43,686 bases of DNA, taken from a virus. Shown in pieces: positions 32,314-38,195 of the stretch. The notes under the pieces are model-generated. The model was not told the origin of the DNA, searched no databases, and saw only the letters and a program-made list of their open reading frames with translations. The number at the start of each line of letters is the position of its first letter. Positions within the stretch are counted from its first letter, which is position 1. The stretch spans positions 1-43,686 of IMG/VR virus record IMGVR_UViG_3300025087_001022, one strand, 5' to 3'. A program made the translations under genes and the position numbers.

Positions 32314-33025
32314 TAGCTATCTTGTTGAGAATCACTGTGTCTTGCTTTCTCGTAGCCTCTCTTATCAAGTCTCCCATAACGATCTCGATGTTAACCTGTG
32401 TAGCATTTATCGGCTTTTGATCTTCGCGGTCTCTGACCTGCTGTATGACTCCGAGCTTTTGTCCAACCTCAATATACTTCGCAACAAGATCCGCTTCTTG
32501 CTGAATCGACTTGAGATACTCCGATGTTGAGACACCGTTGTGCGATGGCGAGTCTTTCTTGACTACGCGAGACGTAGGTTTATCTGGGTCGATCGGCTGG
32601 GGGTTGTTGATATCCAAAGACTGGAGTGCGTAAGTTTCAGTCATCGAGATGGACTCGTGCTGGCCTGACTCGTAATTTCGTTGGATCTTTCGTAACGCCA
32701 GCATCTTATTCTGGACAGCTCCAGAAAATTGGGTCAAGGCTGTGTGACCGTCGATCTGGATCATGTCGTTTGCTCGCTTTGCGAGAACGGCTAGGGCGTC
32801 ATAAAGAGTTTGTCTGCGCCAACCACAATCTTTAGCGATTTGTTCGGGGGTGTCTCCGGTTGCTAATTTGACAGCTAGTAGGTCAGCATTCTCTACATCT
32901 GCCCACTCGGGTTCAGACATCAGATCGATGTCTAGTTTGCCCTCTTTGATCGCGATGATATCGGCTTTCAGATAGGATATCTGTTGCTGTAATTTCGCAA
33001 TTCTCTCGTCAGATTCTTTTGTCAT
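32255..33025 (-). CDS. terminase small subunit-like DNA-binding protein
   Basis: 256 residues. N-terminal coiled coil (R-I-A-K-L-Q-Q-Q-I-S-Y-L-K), then a helix-turn-helix (D-T-P-E-Q-I-A-K-D-C-G-W-R-R-Q-T-L-Y-D-A) near residues 58-80, and helical C-terminal parts (Y-L-K-S-I-Q-Q-E-A-D-L-V-A-K-Y-I-E-V-G). Position before TerL and a HTH plus oligomerisation architecture fit TerS, which recognises packaging sites. The ATG overlaps the stop of the preceding small gene (ATGA). Confidence 0.68.
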   Translation of the reverse strand: MTKESDERIAKLQQQISYLKADIIAIKEGKLDIDLMSEPEWADVENADLLAVKLATGDTPEQIAKDCGWRRQTLYDALAVLAKRANDMIQIDGHTALTQFSGAVQNKMLALRKIQRNYESGQHESISMTETYALQSLDINNPQPIDPDKPTSRVVKKDSPSHNGVSTSEYLKSIQQEADLVAKYIEVGQKLGVIQQVRDREDQKPINATQVNIEIVMGDLIREATRKQDTVILNKIANGAIGPDEAAKCLDDLKSK

Positions 33026-33270
33026 TCAATATCTGCTAACGGTTGTTTGGGTGGGGTGATATTCCACGCTGCTCGTAATATAACAGCTGCGTGTTCATTG
33101 GCACAGTGCATACGCTCTTTGAGAACGAAGTTGGAATCGAGAGTTATCTTGTTCTTTTCGTAGTGGATGTAACGAGCCTTTGCCTGTGAGTAAGAGAGTG
33201 GGTTTAAGTCGTCGTCTGTCTCTAGGAAGACTGGAAGTTTACGGGCATGTTGGAAAGAGATGATCCACAT
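33022..33270 (-). CDS. hypothetical protein, first gene of the minus-strand operon
   Basis: 82 residues, not recognised: M-W-I-I-S-F-Q-H-A-R-K-L-P-V-F-L, with Y-S-Q-A-K-A-R-Y-I-H-Y-E-K-N-K and C-A-N-E-H-A-A-V-I-L-R. Overlaps TerS by ATGA. No clear ribosome site; a TATACT lies just upstream of the start, so transcription may begin very close to the ATG. Confidence 0.55.
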   Translation of the reverse strand: MWIISFQHARKLPVFLETDDDLNPLSYSQAKARYIHYEKNKITLDSNFVLKERMHCANEHAAVILRAAWNITPPKQPLADIE

Positions 33271-33570
33271 GAGTTGGAGTATAACACGGGTTTGTTGGAA
33301 GGGAATAGCCTAATAGGCTCTACTTGGGGGTTGAAGGAAAATTGGATGGGTTGTGAGCCAGTCTAACAGTGCGCCGGCTAGTGTATCACAAGTGAAAGCG
33401 AATAATCCCCCCTCCACCTATTCACAAGTGAGTATGGTGTAATACACCGCTAGTTCACCTTTACAACCTATCCCTTTATTCTACAAAGCTTTACGTTTCA
33501 CGTAGGTAAATTCTACCTACTTGGCGAAAAGCGCCATTTATAAACCCTTACACAACAACACCTTATTTTC
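33271..33570. promoter_or_regulatory. divergent control region with operator-like palindromes
   Basis: No gene for about 400 bases between divergent operons. It holds palindromes AGCCTA-A-TAGGCT (33308-33320), two copies of TCACAAGTGA (33386-33395 and 33422-33431, 36 bases apart), GGTGT-AAT-ACACC (33436-33448) and a 7-bp inverted repeat GTAGGTA/TACCTAC around 33502-33520. These are plausible binding sites for a repressor such as the two-HTH protein at 39045. Confidence 0.45.
33279..33284 (-). promoter_or_regulatory. candidate -10 box for packaging operon
   Basis: TATACT on the minus strand, nine bases before the start codon of the 82-aa gene. No good -35 hexamer is seen at 16-18 bases, so this would be an extended or activator-dependent promoter. 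Confidence 0.3.
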
Positions 33571-33670
33571 GGCACGGCCCGTGCTATGTTTTCCTTTGCC
33601 GCTGGCAGTAAGCCAGGGTCACCATACCCTTTTGTATGGTGTCTGCCCTTGTCGGGCGGAAAGGCTATCA
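33571..33670 (+). promoter_or_regulatory. structured 5' leader of the plus-strand small-gene region
   Basis: Consecutive hairpins precede the first plus-strand gene: GCACG/CGTGC, CTGGC/GCCAG, CACCATAC/GTATGGTG (8 bp perfect) and GCCC/GGGC, followed by the ribosome site GGAAAGG before ATG at 33671. Could be a regulatory leader or the first part of a processed RNA. Confidence 0.4.
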
Positions 33671-33850
33671 ATGTCCGTGTACACCTACACCTATGCTAAT
33701 GGCAAGGTGTTCACGGTCGTCACCGGAACTAGCGCCAAACGGCGCAAGTCCATGGCGCATAAAGACTTGTCCCGTCGCATAGTGCGGCGGGAATCGAAAG
33801 GTGCGAACATAACCCGTTCACAAGCGAATGCTTGTGGACAAGGATTGTAA
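33671..33850 (+). CDS. small basic protein
   Basis: 59 residues, ATG with GGAAAGG upstream. Begins M-S-V-Y-T-Y-T-Y-A-N-G-K-V-F-T-V-V-T-G and ends in a Lys/Arg-rich part (S-A-K-R-R-K-S-M-A-H-K-D-L-S-R-R-I-V-R-R-E-S-K), so it could bind nucleic acid. The coding DNA itself contains perfect hairpins (CACAAGC-GAAT-GCTTGTG near the end). Not recognised. Start of the downstream gene follows within two bases. Confidence 0.6.
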   Translation: MSVYTYTYANGKVFTVVTGTSAKRRKSMAHKDLSRRIVRRESKGANITRSQANACGQGL

Positions 33851-33851
33851 A

Positions 33852-34148
33852 ATGGAAACTAAGAAAAACGAAAAATTGCCTGCTACGCTCCCCACCCTGG
33901 ATATCACGGGACCGTCCGGATCTATCAGGTTGTTCCTGGCGGCTTTGAACGATCCGTCCGCGAAGCGGCGTTTCCGTGCTCCGGAAATCACGGTTGAAGG
34001 GAAGTCCGTCCGTCCCAAGGGGCAGATTTCCCCGCAGGCCGTCGTCAATGCTTTCAAGGCCAAAACGGAAGACGAAACCTCCCTGGCTTTGGGAAACGCT
34101 CTGAGGCTCGGCTTCTCCGCGGAGGTGAACGGGTATACGCTCACGTAG
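33852..34148 (+). CDS. hypothetical protein
   Basis: 98 residues, ATG with AGGA seven bases upstream inside the end of the previous gene. Sequence K-L-P-A-T-L-P-T-L-D-I-T-G-P-S-G-S-I-R-L-F-L-A-A-L, then S-P-Q-A-V-V-N-A-F-K-A-K-T-E-D-E. Not recognised; soluble. Confidence 0.62.
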   Translation: METKKNEKLPATLPTLDITGPSGSIRLFLAALNDPSAKRRFRAPEITVEGKSVRPKGQISPQAVVNAFKAKTEDETSLALGNALRLGFSAEVNGYTLT

Positions 34149-34162
34149 TAACCAAGCGGAAA

Positions 34163-34196
34163 CGTGCCGCCCGTCCAGCATAGGACGGGCGGCACG
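34163..34196 (+). other. 14-bp perfect stem-loop between genes
   Basis: CGTGCCGCCCGTCC and its exact complement separated by AGCATA. Very stable, but no U-run follows, so it is not a standard terminator; it may be an RNA processing or protection signal between the two genes. Confidence 0.6.
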
Positions 34197-34213
34197 CGAA
34201 CAAGGATAACGTC

Positions 34214-34681
34214 ATGCGGCATATGCCCAAAGCTATTGTGTGTTCCAGCCAGTATCGCCTAATCTGGAGTAAGAAAACGCGACAAACTGCCCAATTCGCC
34301 TTCTGGACAGAGTTGGGGAAGGCCCTGGATACGGCACAACGTCCGTACTTGGAAAAGGCTACTCCGGTTAGGTCAAGCCACAACGGGTACGATTTTGTTG
34401 TCGGGACCGTCCAAAAGGATATGGTCCCGTGCAAACTGCCGATCCGCGACGAAACGGCGGGATCGCTTCGTGCCGCCCCGTACTTGGCGAACGAAGTAAC
34501 GGTCTACATACAGACACCTTGGCAACGTGACGCATTGCTAGGTGTAGCAGAACGGTTCAAAACGCTACAGATAGATGCTGGAAATGAGAAGGTAGCCGCT
34601 ACGTTGCGACTACCAGATAAGGCAGGTTGGGCGCGTCAAGTAAACCTGGACGGCGGCAAAATTGCCGCAGAATTGGAGTAG
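34214..34681 (+). CDS. hypothetical protein
   Basis: 155 residues, ATG with AAGGA upstream. Not recognised: M-P-K-A-I-V-C-S-S-Q-Y-R-L-I-W-S, N-G-Y-D-F-V-V-G-T-V-Q-K-D-M-V-P-C-K, V-T-V-Y-I-Q-T-P-W-Q-R-D-A-L. Mixed alpha/beta, soluble. Early-gene-like position. Confidence 0.65.
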   Translation: MRHMPKAIVCSSQYRLIWSKKTRQTAQFAFWTELGKALDTAQRPYLEKATPVRSSHNGYDFVVGTVQKDMVPCKLPIRDETAGSLRAAPYLANEVTVYIQTPWQRDALLGVAERFKTLQIDAGNEKVAATLRLPDKAGWARQVNLDGGKIAAELE

Positions 34682-34683
34682 TC

Positions 34684-34902
34684 TTGAACATACAGGCGAT
34701 CGAACAGAACGAGCAAGACCGTAAGGTCGCAATCCTCGCCGCCGTTACAAGGATAACGGACGCGAACGATAAACTCTTACGTGGGGAAATAAGCGGTGTT
34801 CACCTTATTGCCTCGATGCGGTTGGCAATAAGAGAGTTTGACAACGACATAGCTATGGCGGAGGATGCGCTTTCTATGCAAGTTTGCAAAGTACGGCGCT
34901 AG
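34684..34902 (+). CDS. small helical protein (TTG start)
   Basis: 72 residues from TTG three bases after the previous stop, with GGAG five bases upstream overlapping that stop. Sequence is all-helical (E-Q-N-E-Q-D-R-K-V-A-I-L-A-A-V-T-R-I-T-D-A-N-D-K-L-L, I-A-S-M-R-L-A-I-R-E-F-D-N-D-I). Unknown function. Confidence 0.58.
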   Translation: MNIQAIEQNEQDRKVAILAAVTRITDANDKLLRGEISGVHLIASMRLAIREFDNDIAMAEDALSMQVCKVRR

Positions 34903-34987
34903 CGCAAGTTTTCCTTGCGTCGCGTAACAGCTCGGCTAAGCCGGGCTGTTCGGCGTTGACCATATTCAACTCCGTGAAATCACGGGC

Positions 34988-35176
34988 GTGAATATGTTCA
35001 ATTCCTTCCAAAACTTCCTGTCTGCCGCCCTGGAAGCGGCAGATGATCCCGTGTTGCGGGATCATGTGAGGGCCCTATTGAGGGCCTATTTAGAGTTTCG
35101 GGATGGTACGGGCATGGTAGCGCCCGTTCGGCCCAGTCCAGCTCCAGTCCCGGAAATTTGGGACGGAATATCCTAG
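34988..35176 (+). CDS. small hypothetical protein
   Basis: 62 residues from GTG (or 60 from ATG at 34994). M-F-N-S-F-Q-N-F-L-S-A-A-L-E-A-A-D-D-P-V-L-R-D-H-V-R-A-L-L-R-A-Y-L, then a Pro-rich tail. The codons for D-D-P-V-L-R-D-H contain a perfect 9-bp hairpin. Weak ribosome site. The preceding 34903-34987 holds only hairpins. Confidence 0.45.
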   Translation: MNMFNSFQNFLSAALEAADDPVLRDHVRALLRAYLEFRDGTGMVAPVRPSPAPVPEIWDGIS

Positions 35177-35327
35177 AAGGCTTCCGCCAAGGTGTCTAGT
35201 CGATGATCGACTAGGCATCCTGGCGGGAGTCTACCAAGGCGATCCACCCGATATCCGCAAGCCCACCGCCCCGCACGGGCAACAAACCAAGGGGCTTAGG
35301 CGGATATCCGTCGATCAATCCCGACAA

Positions 35328-35401
35328 CCCATCGAGGGCCTGGCCCGGATATCCGGGAGGGCCTGGCAAAATCATCGGTTCAATTCCGATGCGATGGGCC
35401 A
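35328..35401 (+). ncRNA. tRNA-like element (acceptor and T-arm, no normal anticodon arm)
   Basis: CCCATCG (35328-35334) pairs with CGATGGG (35392-35398), followed by encoded CCA. The T-arm ATCGG-TTCAATT-CCGAT is canonical. The part where D and anticodon arms should be holds two direct AGGGCCTGG copies flanking palindrome CCCGGATATCCGGG. It mimics a tRNA 3' half. Confidence 0.5.
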
Positions 35402-35763
35402 GCAGTAATCCATACACCCTAACGGCAGGAAAACAACAATGCTGTTTATGTAGCGCCTGGCCAGGATGGCGCGGTATAAATTGGCCGCTGCTAGGCAGTC
35501 TAACCGACTTCTCGGCCTAGCTTCTATGAACTAGAGAAGTTGGAATTAGCGGATGAGCGGGCGCAGCTTTAGCGAACCGTTTCCGCGCGGCCTCGAAAGA
35601 GAAGGCCGGTCCGCGATGCGCATCGCGGAGAAGGAACAACATCCGAAGACGCGCGCCAGATGCTCGTTATGGAATCTGGTTCTAATTGCGCGTTCTTAGG
35701 ATGCCAGGATAGCGGCGACGATGCTATCCAACAGGCACGGGCAACGGATTGCCCGTGCCGCCT

Positions 35764-35834
35764 CGGCCGGGATTGTAGGAATGATAGCTTCTACAGTCTA
35801 GGTTAATCGGGTTCGATTCCCGGTCGGCCGACCA
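35764..35834 (+). ncRNA. tRNA-like element with encoded CCA, atypical centre
   Basis: Acceptor CGGCCGG/TCGGCCG, discriminator A, CCA at 35832-35834; T-arm TCGGG-TTCGATT-CCCGG. Only 36 bases separate acceptor and T-arm and they form a single bulged stem (TGTA/TACA) with no D-arm and no standard anticodon loop. Either a degenerate tRNA or a functional mimic. Confidence 0.5.
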
Positions 35835-36103
35835 TAAGAGGAGTACGCCGTGAGCGCATTTGATATGCGTTCGCGTTTGTATTCCGTTCCGGCGGCGATG
35901 TGGTATGTAATGTGATACGTAATGTGATGTGTAATGTCACACACAACTACATACGCCGCCGGATTCTATCTAGGTAGGCCAACAAGGAAGGGATAGTTCC
36001 ATCATTCCGATGGACACCTTCGCCCGCTAGCCTGGTCTACTGTTAGAGCCAAGCCCGGATCACTAAGATTCGGGCGGCATTACTAGCGGGCAATCTTCTC
36101 TGG

Positions 36104-36270
36104 TATCCGGCCAAGGCCATCGGCTGGATATCCGTCCGCAATAAACAGATGGCCAGTCAACCGTGATACAAAGCACGGTCGGGTTATTTGATGGTAAACC
36201 CGCGACATACATTAGATGTCGAAAGGCAATCTCGCTAATTGCCGAGGGACCGCCTGAATCAGGCGGTCCC
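36104..36270 (+). ncRNA. structured RNA element, copy A
   Basis: Six stems: P1 36104-36112/36122-36130 with loop AAGGCCATC; loop GGCCATC can pair with GATGGCC at 36148-36154 (pseudoknot); P2 ACCGTG/CACGGT; P3 CGGGTT/AACCCG enclosing GATGG; P4 CGACAT/ATGTCG; P5 GGCAAT/ATTGCC with CTCGC loop; P6 12-bp GGGACCGCCTGA/TCAGGCGGTCCC. Copy B at 37413-37557 has the same order with different but still paired stems and conserved loops. It ends 10 bases before tRNA-Leu. Confidence 0.75.
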
Positions 36271-36280
36271 TACATCACTT

Positions 36281-36368
36281 GGGCGTGTGGCGAAACGGCA
36301 TACGCGCGGGATTCAAAATCCCGTTCCGGTAACACGGAGTGCAAGTTCAAATCTTGCTGCGCCCACCA
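36281..36368 (+). tRNA. tRNA-Leu (anticodon CAA)
   Basis: Complete class II cloverleaf with encoded CCA: acceptor GGGCGTG/TGCGCCC (two wobbles), anticodon stem CGGGA/TCCCG with loop TTCAAAA (anticodon CAA at 36314-36316), long variable arm, T-arm GCAAG-TTCAAAT-CTTGC. Confidence 0.93.
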
Positions 36369-36397
36369 AGCGGAATCATCCGCATCGGAGTGTAGAG

Positions 36398-36493
36398 ATG
36401 AAAAAAGTTAAGGTTTCGCTCCCAGTGGAGCAAACAAACAACATCGTCGCGGATGCTATCCGCGACTTCTGGGACGAACAGGTGGCCGAATGA
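36398..36493 (+). CDS. 31-aa hypothetical protein
   Basis: M-K-K-V-K-V-S-L-P-V-E-Q-T-N-N-I-V-A-D-A-I-R-D-F-W-D-E. ATG with GGAG seven bases upstream; stop overlaps the next start (ATGA). A perfect 9-bp stem GTCGCGGAT-GCT-ATCCGCGAC lies within the codons. Unknown function. Confidence 0.55.
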   Translation: MKKVKVSLPVEQTNNIVADAIRDFWDEQVAE

Positions 36494-36879
36494 AAATAAT
36501 CGAGACAGCCACCTTGATTACCCTTGCTGCGGCAGATGCTGCCCAGCATGGGCGCGAAATAGAGCCGGGGGTTTATCTCACAGCAAAAGGGTCCGGCCCG
36601 CCCGGACAGCAAACCACGGTAGTCGAGACCGTGGCCCAGGGCCCTATTGAGGCCATCGAGCGGATATCCAAATCCGCCTTCGCGGGCGCGGGACATATCC
36701 ACGCGGACCCCGCCAAGGCGGGGGAGAATGCCATCGCGCGGGCTAAGATCGCCCGCGACAAGGATCGCCAGATTGAGTTGATTTGGCGGACCAAGGCGGA
36801 GCGCGACCAAACGCTCCGCGACCGCGAGAGGGCGGCACGTAAAGCCTACTTGGGCCGTAGAGGCCCCCGGAGCCGGTAG
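36490..36879 (+). CDS. hypothetical protein, charged C terminus
   Basis: 129 residues, ATGA-coupled to the previous gene. N-terminal A-T-L-I-T-L-A-A-A-D-A-A-Q-H-G-R-E-I-E-P-G-V-Y, then a helical Arg/Lys/Glu/Ala-rich part (A-R-A-K-I-A-R-D-K-D-R-Q-I-E-L-I-W-R-T-K). Codons form repeated perfect hairpins, e.g. CCCCGCC-AA-GGCGGGG, CGCGGGC/GCCCGCG and CGGAGCG/CGCTCCG. Not recognised. Confidence 0.62.
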   Translation: MKIIETATLITLAAADAAQHGREIEPGVYLTAKGSGPPGQQTTVVETVAQGPIEAIERISKSAFAGAGHIHADPAKAGENAIARAKIARDKDRQIELIWRTKAERDQTLRDRERAARKAYLGRRGPRSR

Positions 36880-36891
36880 TTGGAGAAAACG

Positions 36892-37065
36892 ATGTCGCAT
36901 GCGCAAAGATTCGCTGATGTAGCTACGTATTGGCGCGATCGCGCCACGTCGGCTAGCACGCTGGTTGATACGGTGGATGCCGCTACCAAGGCATTCGCTG
37001 CTGATGTACTGTGCGAATTCGTTCGGGGGGAACCGCTCCCCGAGTGGATGTCCGTACCCGAATAG
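36892..37065 (+). CDS. small hypothetical protein
   Basis: 57 residues, ATG with GGAG six bases upstream. M-S-H-A-Q-R-F-A-D-V-A-T-Y-W-R-D-R-A-T-S-A-S-T-L-V-D, helical, then E-P-L-P-E-W-M. Contains the 16-base palindrome TGGCGCGATCGCGCCA. Unknown. Confidence 0.58.
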   Translation: MSHAQRFADVATYWRDRATSASTLVDTVDAATKAFAADVLCEFVRGEPLPEWMSVPE

Positions 37066-37083
37066 GGCATCGGTGCCGCTCAG

Positions 37084-37197
37084 ATGATGCATCCAAAGTG
37101 CGCGTGTTGCGGCGACAAAATGTGGGTTCAAGTCGACGACGATTCGTGGATCGTCTGTCCCTTTTGTAAGGAGGAGGAGAGATGTTCGAAAACGTGA
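37084..37197 (+). CDS. zinc-ribbon microprotein
   Basis: 37 residues from ATG at 37084 (second ATG at 37087). C-A-C-C-G-D...V-C-P-F-C forms two Cys pairs about 16 residues apart, a compact zinc ribbon. It overlaps the next gene by 16 bases, and its last codons carry that gene's ribosome site. Possibly an RNA- or protein-binding knuckle. Confidence 0.55.
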   Translation: MMHPKCACCGDKMWVQVDDDSWIVCPFCKEEERCSKT

Positions 37198-37400
37198 TCG
37201 CACTAGCCAAGGCGGCGCACTGGGCATCCGCCCAGAACGAAGCCGCTAATCTGTTCGTCGCGAGACCGGGATGCTGGTATGCGATGCACATCTCGCTTGC
37301 GGCGCGCTTGCAGGACATCCACCGCATGCAAACACTGGCCCGAGCATTCGGGGACCGCGAGGCCATCGCGACGGAAATTCGGACGATCCGGGGGCGATAA
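37182..37400 (+). CDS. small helical hypothetical protein
   Basis: 72 residues, ATG preceded by GGAGGAGAG. M-F-E-N-V-I-A-L-A-K-A-A-H-W-A-S-A-Q-N-E-A-A-N-L-F, W-Y-A-M-H-I-S-L-A-A-R-L-Q-D-I-H-R-M. All-helical; unknown function. Followed by RNA element copy B. Confidence 0.6.
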   Translation: MFENVIALAKAAHWASAQNEAANLFVARPGCWYAMHISLAARLQDIHRMQTLARAFGDREAIATEIRTIRGR

Positions 37401-37412
37401 AGAATCTGTGGG

Positions 37413-37557
37413 CGTTCTGTCAAGGTCATCGACAGAACGTTTGTTCGGTTAAGCGATGGCCAGTTAGCCGCGACAGAAACCGGCCGGGTTCTTCGATGGG
37501 AAACCCGCAGTTAGACACTGGAAGGCTGACCTCGCGGTTCGCCAAGGGATTTATCCC
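37413..37557 (+). ncRNA. structured RNA element, copy B
   Basis: P1 CGTTCTGTC/GACAGAACG (37413-37421/37431-37439) with loop AAGGTCATC; loop GGTCATC pairs with GATGGCC (37455-37461); P2 GCCG/CGGC; P3 CGGGTT/AACCCG enclosing GATGG (37485-37507); P4 CAGT/ACTG; P5 GGCTGACC/GGTTCGCC with TCGC loop; P6 GGGAT/ATCCC. P1 differs from copy A at six of nine positions with pairing kept. It lies directly in front of the gene at 37588, so it may be its 5' leader. Confidence 0.75.
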
Positions 37558-37587
37558 CACATCTTCAAACCTAATTGGAGGATGAAC

Positions 37588-37803
37588 ATGGAAATCATTA
37601 TGACGACCGAGCAACTCCGGAAGTTAGTTCATGCTTTTCGGCGAGGTGATGATCATCCACCGTTCATTACCATTGATCCAAAAGTCAATTACTTCGTTGA
37701 CCTGGTGGTGGGCAAGGAGGACTTCCAGTACGTAGAAGGACTGTACAAGGCTGAGATTATCGCAGAAATAGAAGAGCGTGAATTTTATAAGGAGAATAAA
37801 TGA
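37588..37803 (+). CDS. hypothetical protein
   Basis: 71 residues; ATG at 37588 has GGAGG six bases upstream, whereas ATG at 37582 directly abuts it. M-E-I-I-M-T-T-E-Q-L-R-K-L-V-H-A-F-R-R-G-D, acidic C-terminal helix. Unknown; stop overlaps a tiny frame (ATGA). Confidence 0.62.
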   Translation: MEIIMTTEQLRKLVHAFRRGDDHPPFITIDPKVNYFVDLVVGKEDFQYVEGLYKAEIIAEIEEREFYKENK

Positions 37804-37871
37804 GGTTGGAAGTTGTAGCATCCTTTTGCGAAGAAACGGTCGTCGCTCCTCCGTATCGTTTGGGCCATTAG
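37800..37871 (+). CDS. possible 23-aa peptide
   Basis: M-R-L-E-V-V-A-S-F-C-E-E-T-V-V-A-P-P-Y-R-L-G-H. Start overlaps previous stop (ATGA) and has GGAG five bases upstream. It runs ten bases into tRNA-Val. Could be a leader peptide or chance. Confidence 0.35.
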   Translation: MRLEVVASFCEETVVAPPYRLGH

Positions 37872-37935
37872 CTCAATCGGCTAGAGCGCCTGCCCTACAC
37901 GCAGGAGGTTGTAGGTTCGAGTCCTACACGGCCTA
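37862..37935 (+). tRNA. tRNA-Val (anticodon TAC)
   Basis: Cloverleaf with D-arm GCTC/GAGC, anticodon stem CCTGC/GCAGG and loop CCTACAC (TAC at 37896-37898), T-arm GTAGG-TTCGAGT-CCTAC. Acceptor GGGCCAT/ACGGCCT has one A-C mismatch and a terminal G-T; no CCA is encoded. Confidence 0.85.
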
Positions 37936-37971
37936 TTAGACTGCCAAAATCCCGTGAGTCATTGTAGCTTT

Positions 37972-38195
37972 GGAGCATGGTAACATCGCGGGAGCACGGG
38001 AGCATCTCGGGAGCATTCTATAGAGCCTATAAGATGCTCCGGGAGCATCGGGAGCATCCCGCGGAGCACGTGGGAGCACAGATAAAATAAGGCGGGAGCA
38101 CCGGGAGCATGCGGGAGCATGCTCCGGGAGCACGGGAGCATAGTGGGAGCATTGGAGCACGGCACGGGAGCACGAAGGAAGGAGCTTGGGAGCAT
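37972..38195 (+). repeat. array of GGGAGCAY repeats (about 17 copies)
   Basis: Units NGGAGCA(T/C) begin at 37972, 37990, 37998, 38009, 38041, 38050, 38062, 38072, 38094, 38103, 38113, 38126, 38134, 38145, 38153, 38166 and 38188; 14 read GGGAGCAY. Spacing is irregular (8-32). Two inverted units form GATGCTCC-G-GGAGCATC (38033-38049). The last unit supplies both ribosome-site-like GGGAG and ATG of the next gene. May be an iteron-type origin or regulator-binding array. Confidence 0.8.

Larger units (their letters stand above)
35177..36103 (+). ncRNA. candidate large structured noncoding RNA region
   Basis: About 0.93 kb with no convincing coding frame but many strong stems: CTAGTCGA-TGA-TCGACTAG (35196-35214) with an outer stem; an 8-bp GATATCCG/CGGATATC helix around 35250-35310; palindrome CCCGGATATCCGGG; CCGACTTCTC/GAGAAGTTGG (35503-35541); a 20-base palindrome at 35610-35629; a long helix CATCC...GGATG (35640-35703); GGCACGGGCAA-CGGA-TTGCCCGTGCC (35734-35759); TCCGGCGGCG/CGCCGCCGGA (35888-35963); GCCCGCTAG/CTAGCGGGC (36022-36091) with two inner hairpins. 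Size and closeness to tRNAs recall the GOLLD and ROOL families of large phage RNAs; identity not shown. Confidence 0.5.

Noticed and set aside
36376-37227. 283-codon minus-strand frame
   Set aside because: Opposes a chain of plus-strand genes with good ribosome sites and ATGA coupling; its length comes from the GC-rich hairpin DNA.
36147-37557. group I intron or tmRNA for the duplicated RNA element
   Set aside because: No group I core motifs and no tRNA-like domain or tag frame; copy B has no adjacent interrupted gene.
37972-38195. CRISPR array
   Set aside because: Units are only 8 bases, irregularly spaced, with no constant long repeats or spacers.
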